Positions 12,600-25,445 of a stretch of DNA of 64,000 nucleotides are shown here, one piece after another. The stretch comes from Pempheris klunzingeri (lineage: Eukaryota > Chordata > Actinopteri > Acropomatiformes > Pempheridae): assembly GCF_042242105.1 (NCBI RefSeq), contig NC_092013.1, positions 2,284,487 through 2,348,486 of the forward strand. Reading direction: 5' to 3'. Positions within the stretch are counted from its first letter, which is position 1. Every line of letters begins with the position of its first letter. Under the pieces are notes generated by a model that did not search any database, was not told the origin of the DNA, and saw only the letters and a list, made by a program, of their open reading frames with translations. Made by a program: the position numbers and the translations under genes.

Positions 12600-15500
12600 T
12601 AATTAGTATTTTTAACTTTTTGTAAAGTATCTTTGAGTTAAAGCACCTTATTAACCGCATGTATCATTATTATTATTTCTGTTAATCATGTTAAAAACAT
12701 TTGAACTAATAAGATAAAAGGTGAAAAAACAAGCCTCTCAGATACAGGAACAGGTGGAGCGATAGGACTAACGTTTCAAATAAGATAATTAAAATAAACT
12801 CAATAAAGCAGTTTCAACATTTTTAATATCATTCCTAGAGAAGCAAAAGACACAACTTTAAATTTTGGGGAGAAGAACTAAAATCCTTTATAAACTGTGA
12901 ATGTGAAATCTGGACCACGACGTAAGAACACTTCCAAATTAAGTCCAATATTCAAACTGAAGTATCTTCATGGAAACCTGCTCATGTGCTGAAAGCAGAA
13001 ATACCAATAACTAGTTGATACCCTCACCTGTTAGAGGCATTTAATGTAAAATTCATCATGTTTAACTCATAAAAGTACTTTATTCAAAGTTAAAGAGCTA
13101 AAATACAAAAGTGTTTGATGCAGAAAAACTCTATTCTTTGCCTGATGGTGACGTCTAAAGTGCCTGAGGATTGTTTGTTCCTCTGTTTGTTTAAAATGTC
13201 TTTGCTGCATTAATGTTGTGACTGTTTCTGTTTTTTCTTCCTTTCCCTTCGACAGCATGTTTACTGTCACCTCTGCCGGCTTCCAGGAGAAAAATACTGA
13301 AATCAGGATGGATGTTTATCTCCCAATAAATATTCCAGTTTCCTGAGTGTTCCAAGTTTGAATCGCAGTATTTCCCACAGAGCATGGTGTCAGTGAACGC
13401 GCCTGCAGACATCCTGTGAGGCTGAATGGAAGAAGCCAGAGCGCCCTCTTGTAGACACACTGTGTTCAGCAGCAGGACCTTTTTCAGGAGGTTTAAGCTG
13501 GTTAGAGACACTTTCACAACATATTTAACCAAGAAGTCTGAAAACACACATCCTGGAGGGAAAATACCCTCCTCTGACTATTTTTTTATGTGTGTGTGAG
13601 CCCAGGAAGAGTTCAAAATAAAGAAAGAAATGAAGAAATAGGTTGAGATTTAAGTGCCCACAGACCCTCACAGGTGTTTTCACTTATTGCTGATTGGACC
13701 AATCAGGTTGCTGGGATTTAGGTGAGGTCATCATGTAAGAAGGACAGAGTTGTAAAAAGTTGTAAACTTGTGTGTCCAAATTATTATCTTGTGTGCATGA
13801 GATTAAAAGAATTTCATTGTACTTTGCCGTGTAATGACAATAAACCTGATTCTGATTCAGAAAACACTTCTTTCCAGACTTTGAAGGCACCACAATTTAA
13901 GCCCTGAAGGAGGCATTTTGCAGAGTCTTTTACTTTTAAAAGTACAGAAGCATCATATGAAAATATTTAAGTTAAAATCCTTGAAATTATACGTGTGCAC
14001 ACTATTTGCATAAATCCACTTAATAACTGCTGAGAATACCTGGTCATGATTCTATAAAACTAAACAAAATACAACTCTTTAGTTGACTGTTGAACGTCCT
14101 GTGCAGCTTTTTCAAAATGTGGAATAAAATTAAACAAAGGAAACACATCAAATAATGTTTTTTACGGCTTTAATTTAGTCCTTTAGTGCTTCTCATATTC
14201 CATATTTGTGTCCATGGATCGACAAGATACAATAATAATATAATAATAATAAGTTGGATGATTCCTCAAGGCTTTCTCAGCACAGACACTCAGACACTGC
14301 AGGGTGATGACAACAAACGTCTTTATTACTTACTGATACTTACTGAACACATTTAACATGTTTTGTTACGTTATATAAAAAATAATACCAGACTTTGAAC
14401 AGTTACTTTAGCAGTGAGGCTACCGAGGCGCCGGGCAGAGGTAGCTGGATTACAGGACACACGCTGTAGCAGGAGGTTTGGTCAGGAGGAAGAAGTAGTT
14501 CCTGACTCGTCCATCCAAATAAGTAAAATCATCAGACATGCAAAACCTTTTCAGAAAAGATGAGATAAGAACATTTGCTGTGTGCATCTGCAACATCTGG
14601 ACGGATGGAAGTAAACATTTTGTGCGACTAGAAACCTGAGCTGAAAGGAGGAAAGACATTCGACTCAAACACGACGTGACTTTTTCAGTTATTTCTCATA
14701 GAAAAGCAGGAAAAATGGCACCTGATGATGAAGAAACACTTCAGCAGTAAAGCTGTTAGAACATTTTATTTAATATGTAGATTTTAAAGCACCATATTAT
14801 ACTTTTTTTTATTTTTTATTTGTCCAACCGAGACACCTCTATACTTTGTTGAGGTAAAGTTTAGCCTGCAACCACCTTGGACTTATGGGAAATGGTGTCT
14901 GTTAAAGGCCACTAAATAATATTGACTCACTTTATATTGTATATAAAACCATATATTATATATATATTATAAAACCACCTTTCTTATCTAAACATCTGAA
15001 GCGACTGGATCAACACTGCCACTAAAATAGTGCTTTTCACAATGCACCTCTAACGACAATCTTCTGTTGCATTATTCTGTTTTTTCACCTTCTAGTTGGG
15101 GAATAATGATCGAGCTGTAAGCAGGAGATCCAGAATACCAACACTAGATTCAAATTATGAGATTTATCTACTGAAATTAAAACAAATACCTGCTTTAAAC
15201 CTTTTTCAGTCTTGCAAGGAAGAGTTAAAAACTGCTGAATTATTCAAGAAAACATTTTAAAACATAAAGGAAAGAAACAGGGAAGAGATCAGCAGACGTT
15301 AATATAACAATAGAGGGGAATTAATACAGATGACATTCAGGCTTTCACTGTTTCAAACTAAATACAGAATAAGAAGTGCTGTTTCTTTATGCAGGAGAAA
15401 GTGAGTTCAGTCCATGAGAAGTCAAATAAAAATATAATATTGTACAAGTGAAGTTGCACATAGAAATGTCAGACGGCTAATATTTATATATATTTATATA

Positions 15501-15778
15501 AGAGGTAGAGGTGGAGAGTAGTACGCACACACATGCAGCCTTACACTGAGTACATGGAGCCTGACGGACATTGTGGGAAAAATGTTTGATTCACTGAAAT
15601 AAAAAGAATAATTCATACTCCAAACTGAATTACTTAGTTTGTAACGTACACTTCTGGCTTCAGTCTGTCACAATATTCTTCATTTGACACCACAGAATGG
15701 ATACACGCTCTAATATAGAAACCCTTCTGACAACTCGATGAATAAACTAACTGGCTGAATCAGTTGACAGTTTACATA
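12600..15778. other. Intergenic sequence downstream of ssuh2
   Basis: No gene recognised. An open frame at about 13,191-13,547 on the minus strand has no family resemblance that I know and lacks exon context. A LINE-type 3' tail lies at about 13,750-13,862. Minus-strand AATAAA signals, for example near 14,322, could serve ssuh2 only if its 3' UTR were over 2 kb. Confidence 0.45.
13750..13862 (+). mobile_element. LINE-type 3' tail
   Basis: The sequence '...gaatttcattgtactttg...tgacaataaa...ctgattctgattc' is the stereotyped 3' end of fish CR1/L2/Rex-like LINEs: a conserved stem, an ACAATAAA signal and a short terminal repeat. No coding part remains, as expected for severe 5' truncation. Confidence 0.6.
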
Positions 15779-16330
15779 CAGAGCTTAACAAATGTATTAG
15801 ACCACCACCCAGTGTCAGGTGTTCGCCTCCCCTGCCCTAAATTAACAGTATTGCTGATAACCAAACTATTTTTTTAGTTCCTGTAATGGTTAATCCACCA
15901 GTATGTGCAGCTCTTTAATCTAAATGATGGATTTGAAATGATGTAAAAGGAATCTGGAGTAGAGGAACTGATGGACTGGACAAGTCAAAGTCCAGACTTG
16001 AATCCTATCGAACAGATCTGGGATTTATTGAATTAAAAAAATAGATCACACACAAATTTAATCCAAAGCAAGTCTGAGGGAACAGCTGGGAACTATTTGG
16101 AGCTCAATAACAAAAGAGACGGTGGAAAAGTCCATGAAAACAATCAGGGAGGTCAAACTAGATATTAAGATTTTTGGTTAAAATATGTGAATAAGGACTA
16201 TTTAGTTGTTCCAGTTTGTTATTTGCCTAATAAATAATAAAACAATGTTTAATTTGAAACAAGTTTCTGACAGATTTCTAAAATATTTGTGTTTTTATGA
16301 CAGCTGGTCTGATACATTTGTTAAGCTCTG
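15779..16330. mobile_element. Internally deleted Tc1/mariner element
   Basis: Both ends carry the inverted repeat CAGAGCTTAACAAATGTAT, with about 25 bases matching at each end, and each end is flanked by a TA dinucleotide (15,777-15,778 and 16,331-16,332). This is the Tc1/mariner target-site signature. At about 15,975-16,035 the plus strand still encodes the transposase signature 'DWTSQ.PDLNPIEQIWDLL', which matches the S-P-D-L-N-P-I-E block around the third catalytic acidic residue. The remainder of the transposase is missing, so the copy is non-autonomous. Confidence 0.85.
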
Positions 16331-16962
16331 TACTTTATTACAATTATACATGAAATCATTTTACATCGACAAATACAATCAGAGATTTTAAAGGGACTCC
16401 CGTCTCCCGCTGTTTATCGACATCTTGCCGACCTAATTAATAATCGATGCACACAAATTTACAGAATAACAAAGGTTGCCGCCAGTCAGAGGATTAGTAC
16501 AGCTCATCCTCTGGGGGCCGTGAATGTCTGAACTAAATTCAATGAGATATTCCAAAAGAATTCAACCTCATGGTGGCGCTAGAGGAGAAAAGTCAGCAGG
16601 TCCCCAAAGTAAGGCTCAATAAAAGCCTCAGTCCAAAGTCCTAATCCAGTTTTATGACCTCTTTAGATCGGCCATAACTAGTTTCTACTGCTGAATCACT
16701 TTGCTCCGTATGGTTACTAACTAGCAGTCAAAGCTATCAGGCTAATACAAACCAGGTCTGGTGAAACAACGTCCAAAGCAAATAAAATATAGATAACAAG
16801 AATAAAATGCATCAATGTGACATCAATAAAACAGATTTCTGATAAATGCATGTGGGCACGTTAAATGGATAATTCAGCTTTTTCCCCTGAATCTACACAA
16901 ATCCCTCCTGCATGACCCACATAACACACGGGATTAAATGCGCCGATTAAATGTGCTGTTAC

Positions 16963-18725
16963 TTATAAAATAGTGCACGCGGAGGGATATTTGGAGGCAA
17001 ACACTTTGTTCTCCATCCCGTAGACGAAGAAGCTGTAGTCTTTTCCGTTGTAGGTGTAATAAGCGTGAGTCAGGGGCACCAGCTCGATGGTCTGACGCTA
17101 CGGAGGAAAAGAAAAGGCAGCGACGGCGTTAGTGACGCTCAGTTGAAGTTATACAGATTTTTATTTAGGGGGAGAAACACAAACATGACGTTCGGCATGA
17201 GCAAAATAAATCCCAAATCTGGCAATTCATTCCCAACAGATTTCAATGAACCTCTCAGCTTTTAAGCTTGGTTAAAATCTCACTTTGCTCGGAGTACTGA
17301 GTACATCGGAGTACATGATGTTGCATGTGAGAAATACGTGTTGAAGCTTAATTCAATGTTATGATATACCCTGTTGCCATGGGAACACAGGTAACATCCA
17401 GACAGGCAGCAACTGGGCACACGTAAAAGCGGCCGAGCCGCAGCTACAAAAGGACCAAAGAGACACGAGACAACCACAAAGAGATGCGAAACTATAAAGA
17501 GACACAAAATGACTATAAAGAGACACAAAACAACCACAAAGAGACACGAAACGACCACAAAGAGACACGAAACAACCACAATGAGACACGAAACAACCAC
17601 AATGAGACACGAAACGACCACAGAGACACAAAATGACTATAAAGAGACACGAAACGACCACAAAGAGACACGAAACGACCACAATGAGACACGAAACGAC
17701 CACAAAGAGACACAAATGACAATAAAGAGACACAAAACGACTATAAAGAGACACAAAACAACCACAGAGACACAAAACGACTATAAAGAGACACAAAACG
17801 ACCACACAGAGACACAAAACGACTATAAAGAGACACAAAACGACCACACAGAGACACAAAACGACTATAAAGAGACACAAAACGACCACACAGAGACACA
17901 GGATGATTATAAGGAGAAACAGCTAGTTTCATTTCTTTGTGGTTGTTTGCATCTTTCTGTGATTGTTGTTTTGTGTCCCTTTGGGAGCTTTTTGTCTCTT
18001 TGTGGCCATTTTGCACCTCTGCCACCTCAGGGTCTGTTTCCTGGAGGCCCGTTCTCTAATCCTCCACAGGGTATGAAGCTACATCTCTACATCAAGCAGA
18101 CACTTGACACAACAGTCGTTAGTTTAGCGAATGAACTGGTTTGTGTACGTTGGTTTATACCTGTTGCAGGATGCGGCTGGTGGAACTGAAGCGATTGAGG
18201 TGTTCGTTAATCAGCTTTGTAGAAGCATCGCAGATCTCCTGATCGGGGAAACCCTGGATCGGGTACACCTGGCAGGACACGGAGCGGAAAACACGTCACA
18301 TCAACAAGACGAGGAGTCTGCAGCCGTGCTAGCAGCTCTGTGAGGCTGTGCGGAGGCGCTGCACAAAAGCTAACGTGCTAATGCTAACAGGCTGATATTC
18401 AGCAGGTTGCGTAGAACACAACGATTAGCTGATGCCAATGTTGATGTGATTAATTTTGCAGGTTTTTTTCTGGTTTCAGACCATCAGTTCAGCTCTCATT
18501 CATCCACACTGACTCCACATCACAGCGTCCTTCTTATATACTCCAGAGATAAATCACGAGATAAATCTCACATCTGATCTGAATTCCCAATTCAAATAAA
18601 AAAAGTGTTTTGCTTTCACCAGAAGACTCTCATCGATGAAGAAAGGATCTCCTGTCACCCTCTCGAACTTCTTGTCAGGAAAGTCAGGCTGGCGGTCTGG
18701 AATGAAATCAGCTATGTCGTTCTTC

Positions 18726-18765
<40 letters not shown>

Positions 18766-21568
18766 TTACTTTGATACAAAGAACAAGAAAAGTGTGCAAC
18801 GTATAAAATGAATAAATAATAACTGTGCTGTACCTTAACATGTAGGAAAAGGAATAAAGTCTGTGTGTGTGTGTTTGACATACCACGTCACAGTGAGTTG
18901 GATGAAATGCAGCAGGTTTTGGCTGCCGTGACAAACAGAGCAGGTCTTATAGCCGTGGCCGTGGCAGGAGATACACCTGTAGAGGTGGGGAAGAGATGAG
19001 AGCAACGGGTCAAATACTCTAAATACTCGACGGCCTTGTTCTCACATCAGTGTCACTTCAAGTGAAACATGAAAAAAGTGAAGGATTTTGTGCAAAATAC
19101 AAAAAAAAAACAAGCAGAGCTGTAAAAACAAGAAGACGTGAAAGGTGGAAAGCTCCGGCCAGAATAAAGCGCAGAAACATGCAGATGCCAACATCCTGCG
19201 CACAGAAGGGTTCCTGAATGATCTGATGAGCGTGAACATGGTGTTTTACACAGAAGTCACCACATCTCAACCCCATTATGATCCTCTGAGGGACGTCTTA
19301 GACAGAACAATAACACTCCAACTGGGCATTATCAGTAATATCCACCCCCCTCTGGGCCATCAGCTGTGCCACAAAGCAGCCGGTTCTAAACCTAAAAGAC
19401 TAAACGTGTGCATTTACATCTGCAGTGGAAGCACATTTCCCATCAACCCCAAAACTACACAAGCTGACACCATCATTAGACCGCTGGATGCGCTCTTTAC
19501 TCTTCTAGCTCATCTCATGATACAAACTCTGCTCGTCAGGTCTCCTCTCTCACCTCTTCTGGCCTCTCCCGCTACAAGAGGAACAGCGAGTCTTCCCAGA
19601 AGACCGCTTGTGATTCCTGGGCCGCCTTCTGTACCCGCTGCCGTGGCAGGTTAAACAACGCTTCTGCAAGACGAAGAAGCAAATTCAGACGGAGAGAAAG
19701 GAAAGAGAGTGAGCAGACTGGACTCCCACCTCTTGCGACCACGGCCGTGACAGGAGGTGCAGCGCTGGTTCCTGGAGCGGCCGTGACCGTGGCAGAAGGC
19801 ACAGCGCTTCTGCAAGATGAAATGAGGGCTTGAGTTACGTGCCCCGCCAGGAGAGCACCTGAACAGAGGCGGCATCGTTCCCACACTGTTACGAGGCCAC
19901 GCAGTTATGTTTGTTTAGTGAGCATGGTCTGATGCCTAAAGCTGCAGTATGTGTAGGAAAAGACGCACTGAGGGTCTGGTTCTGCTGTCACCTCCTGTTG
20001 GGAGGATCAAGCCTGCAAGAAAAATATTGTTTCATGATGCAAACTACATTGTAAAATGATCTACTGCAGATAAAGTATCACACAGAACACACGTATGACT
20101 GTAAACACATGTTCTTCTGTAGAACTTAGAGCAGAAACAGAAGATTAATGGGCTTCTGTTCTGATGATGGATTACTCTTTTCATTTGTTTTTTCATCCAA
20201 GCAAGCCAAACATTTCCCATTTCTAGCTTCTCAATTGTAAGAATACGTTGCCCTCTTTTGGCTTATGTGAATCTTAACTGAATTTAAGAGACTGGGAAAC
20301 AAACTTAGAATTAGAAATCTGAATTCTTCGATCATGAGAAACGTCGTACTGAGAGATTTGCAGGTTGACCATGAACTTGCAGTGAGCTTGCAGCGTTACG
20401 ACTGAACCAAACTTACTGCTTCTCTTGCTGCCACCTGTTTAGTAAAGCCTTTAAAAACAAGACGTCTCACCTGGCCTCTGCCGCTGCAGGCAGTACAACG
20501 AGTTCTTCCACAGCCATTGCACTTGTGACAGAGCTAAAGCACACACACACACACAGATACAGTTACTTTGATACAAAGAACAAGAAAAGTGTGCAACAAC
20601 ACGAGCAAAGCTTGAAACTGAGCTGTACCTTCACGAAGGATGAGTGCGGCACGCGGACCTTCTCCAGCATGTCGGTGTATCTCTGAGGCATCGACACGGG
20701 GATGTCCCACGGCGGAGGGCTCATCCCGTACTGAGGCCCATCGACCATCTGTCCTGTTAGAGGAACAGCACAGGAAGTGAAGGCCAGGACTCTTCACTGG
20801 GGTCGGTGTGTGAGCGCCACCTGATGTGACAGACTTCCTCAGTCACATGACCTCAGAGCCTCTAAACATGGCGAATCACTTATATTTCATTTATTAAGTA
20901 TGATTTTACTTGTCTCGTGGTAATATCATTATTTTGTAGCCTTTCATAACAGAGGTGGTTGTTTTCTTTTCTATCCATCGTGTCCGGAGTAAAGTTTTAC
21001 CATTGTAGGGTTCAAACTGCCAGGCGCTGGTTCTGGTCTCAGTGTAGGTCTCCAGTCGATACTGCAGAAGGAGGACAGTCAGCAAACACTGGATGGATGT
21101 GACCACTTCACAGTCAGACCAAAGGACTCCCAGGACACTAGAGTTTAAAGACTAACTAAACACTCTGTGAAACCACTGCTTACGTCTCTTAACCCTTTCA
21201 TGCATAGAGGTCACTACAGTGTGCAGCTATTCAAAAGCTGTTTTCTTGTACATGCGTGAGTTTTGATGGCGTAGCTGCACATCAGCCGCTACAGTGAAGC
21301 TACTGCATCATCTCATACACTGACTGCTGCCCAGTGGAGCCAAGATGGCCGACAGACAGCCAGAAACACCAAGTTGCTCTTTTCTTTCTGTTCAAACCTT
21401 CAATAAAAAGAAACCGTTGCAGGTAAGAAACATATGGGGACATCAAGTAACATCTAAGGAGTCATGCAATTGCTACATTTTCCAGGTATTGATTTTATAT
21501 TGGGAGGAAATATGATATTAATCACATGTCCACTGAAGTGTACATCATGTATCACTACTGGACATAAA

Positions 21569-21609
<41 letters not shown>

Positions 21610-24600
21610 GGGTTGAAAAAAAAATAAAGTTCAAACCTTGTTTTTCAGCCTAAAATTGAATAAAAACACTTAGTAAAAAAACTCTGACTGAGGTTATTCA
21701 TGCATGAAAGGGTTAAAGCTGGTGGAGGTGGATTCTGGGAAGGATTTTTCAGTACATAAGATACTCTGCAGTCATTGCACATGATTTGCATTTGGATGGC
21801 ACCTAAACATGTAAATGCATCAGGCCCCTTTGGAATTGGGATGGAAATGGTTCTTTATCTGACATACATGTACACCAAACCATAAGGTTTTAATTTACTA
21901 TCACAATACGTATGTCATGCATGTAAGTGTTTAATTGAAAAGGTGCCAGAATAAGATATAAAGTGTAATGTGTATGTTAACTGGTTATTTCCCTTCTTCA
22001 CACTATTAGTCACCAGAACGTGTTCACACAGGTCCTGTCGGTCCAGGTTAGATAAAAGAAAGATAATATATCCATCCGGACATGAGACATGCTCCTACCC
22101 TGTACACAGTGATGGGTTTGAGTTCTTTGAAGGTGAGGTTCCTGGCAGGTTTGGAGCTGTACCTCCATTTTGATTCCACAAACTTAAGCAGGGCATCTCT
22201 GGCCACATCCTCCGATATTGTGGGGACCCTGGGCACACACAGAGTTGTTCACTGTGGCATCCTTTATCCAATCACGCCCCTCACATCTTAAACATTTTCA
22301 ATGAATATAAAGCACAGAATCATCAGCAAAGTGTTGCATAAAAATGTATATCTAACTGTACCGTGTGTGTTGTATAAATAAGGTGAATTACTGAGGTGTG
22401 TTACCTGACGTTGGGCACCAGCGTGTTCCTGTTGAGTTCAGGCTGGGGGTTATAGGCAGGGGGAGGAGGATACAACGGGTTATCTTCCTCTGGACAGACA
22501 CAGCGACACAAAAACAAAACAACGGACATGAAGAAACAAAAGACAAAACAAATGAGGTAAAAAAGACGAGATTAAAAAAAAAAAAAACGTACCCCCTCCC
22601 TTGTGGCCCTGGTATCCATGTACGTCATCCAGCCAGCCAGGGGGGGGAGCTGAAGGTCCCTCCTCTGGTATGTTTGGATCAAATGCATCTGAAAAGACAA
22701 TAGATAGATTTTGGCTAGATTTTAGCCAAATATTGCAAAAAAAAAGTTTTGTCTTTGTCGTGGCTGAGATAGAAAAGGTGCAGTGATAAAAACAAAATGT
22801 GAAAAAGCACAGTGGAAACAGGCGTAGTGAATAAATGATGACATACACTAAACATGTGACTTCAGCTTTCAGTGAAGAGCTGAAAGCATCAGATCAGTGA
22901 GGAGACGGTAACCTCCCTCACATCCACATATGAAACATCTATTGTTTAAGCTCTTTTAATGAGCAGCCGACCGGACGATGAGCTCCAGCAACTGTTCACC
23001 TCAATATTCACATCGCAGAATTTTCGAATATCGAATTTGGAGGGAAACTTCCTGTGAAGTTCTCTCCTCCTCGGAGCGTCTCTCTGCATCGATTCAATGT
23101 TAAGCTCTAATTGAACACTTCAAAACTTGCAGCTTTACGTTGCTTATTTCTGTGAGGGAGGGGTGGACAGTGTTTCTGTGAGCTCGGCAGGAAGGGAGGA
23201 TGCATTCTTTAGGAGAGGCTGTCAGGAAACTGGTTCCAGCCTGAAGTTACAGACGAGGCAGGTCACACTAACATTACCAGTAGATATCAGCATAGTAATT
23301 TACACAATGCAAGCATTTCTCCAGTGCTGACACACATAATGAGCTTTTCAGCAGATATGGAAGACCCTCTGGATCTGGTATAAGCATACGTGGCTCCACA
23401 ATCCGTCCGTCCACAGCGGTCCTGTCCGACATACTCAAATTACAGACCAGCCTAAAGAACAATCACCATATTAAACACAGTCTGAGCAGGCGTTCAGCCC
23501 TGCGTTGGAAGTCCACTTTGAGGAATTCAGGTTCAGGAATTTGAAGCGTTCTCAGACCCCAAAACGCTGCACAGGTTCAAGGTCATCATGGCGGTCAAAA
23601 ATATGTTGTTGCACGGGTGCAATTTATGCCACAATCACATAATTATTTCAATTACGACACTGCAAATCATTTAGATGTTATCACACGCTGCCGTGTCCAG
23701 TTTAATCGCTGCCAGAGAATCCTACAGTTTTCCACACAGCTAAATGCCACCTTACTGCTATAAAGAAAATGACAATCTAAGTAAAAATCTTGTATTTCCA
23801 CATTACTGTTTCTTAAATACAATGTTAATTCAGTTAGACTTGACTGTTTTACATGCAAAAGATAATTGCAGATAATCCCGTGAATTAAAAGAGAGTAAAG
23901 GAAAGGCCTTCGGGGTTACAGAGCGGCTAATAATCACTCATTATTTGATTGTCTTGCACGATTACACACGTCAGCTGGTCGAAGAACAACAAGTGAGTGA
24001 ATGTAGAAGAAGACTGGACAGAAGGACAAAATAGGGATGAAGCGGTGTGTGATTTTAGACAAGGTTATAGAAGTGACCCCCCCCCCCCCGACCGTTGGAG
24101 CAAACTGGAGTAACTACATAGCAAATACCATTTCTGAACACACCCAGCGTGGGTTCACCTTTGTTTTCCTAAGGTTTATTCTCAATGGACTCATGTGACC
24201 TCTGTAAATATAACTCAGCTCAAAGGACTGAACAGGACGAACACGTGATGCCGAGACTTTAGTGTTCGTCTTCACTCTGTAGCACATTACGTCTGTCACA
24301 TCTTTATTTTGCTCACCCACCATTCATCCGTCCACCAGACCACCTGTTCCAGTCACCTACATCCATCTGCTCCGGCGTTCCCAAATCATCCTAATCCCAG
24401 CAGCTGCAAGATTCTCTGACAGCTAAATTTAGAGTTATTATCTGAGGCATAATCTTGTTTATGAGTGAAGACGCTAAAGATCTGGGTCATTTGATATGTT
24501 TCTCACATACAGCTTCCATTTATGGTTTTAAAACCTGCACAGTCCTCTTTCTGTGGGAAAATACTGTAATCTGAAGATAATGGGAGGCTTCAGTAGCCTG

Positions 24601-25396
24601 TTCTAGTCAAATTAAGTGGATGTTTCTGTCCAGTGTCTTTTATAGTTTAGTGTAAAGTTCCCTCTTTGTGTTTCCACTGTTTCAGTGGAAGAATCCTCCT
24701 TATTTATCATAATTACTATTTTTATTTCTTTTTTTAAAGTTAAAACAAAATAAGACAGAGTCCCGTTAGGTCTTTGAACAGCCAACAGGAGGAATGCTGA
24801 ATGTGAGACAAACCTGTTTCAGATTATGATTTAAAACTGACTTTAAAGTAAAAGTACTGAAGTATTATCAACTAAAAGTATAACAGGTGAAAATAAACCT
24901 ACTTATTGTGCAGAATGACCCTTTTCCTGCATCATTCAAGCATTATTTCACAAGATTATCATGTATTTTTGTGTGTAGGATCTTAATCTGCAGAGAAACT
25001 AGTAACTATGGCTGTAAAACAGATGTCCAAAGGTAATAACCAACACCTCCAACGCCCACTGCAGAACACAGAGCTCTGTCTCATCACTGGTGGGAATAAT
25101 AACGACAACTATACTAGATATAGATTTACATTTGGTTACAGGTCAACTAAAAGTGCTTTAAATTAAAAGGCAGGAATTTGATAAAACAAAACACAGAATA
25201 GAGAAAATAACACTGCACACACCCAACATCCACAAACACTAATAGAATAACAGTGTCCGCCCCTTAATGCCGAACTACTCCTTTAAAATGACCTCAACGG
25301 GGCATTGTATTTATATTTATTCATTTTTATTGTACGTTTTATTTGTATTCTGTATGGCGACCTTGTGAGCTTTGAAAGGCGCCCTAAAAATAAAAT

Positions 25397-25445
<49 letters not shown>

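Noticed and set aside
13191-13547. 118-residue minus-strand frame
   Set aside because: No recognisable family, no flanking exons, not supported beyond being open.
17359-18189. Thr/Lys/Glu-rich and Cys/Val/Leu-rich frames on both strands
   Set aside because: They are read through the minisatellite in an ssuh2 intron, and the frames exist on both strands because the unit length suits them.
19572-19886. 104-residue minus-strand frame over the ssuh2 zinc exons
   Set aside because: Out of frame with the CxxCxGxG motifs and crosses intron sequence.
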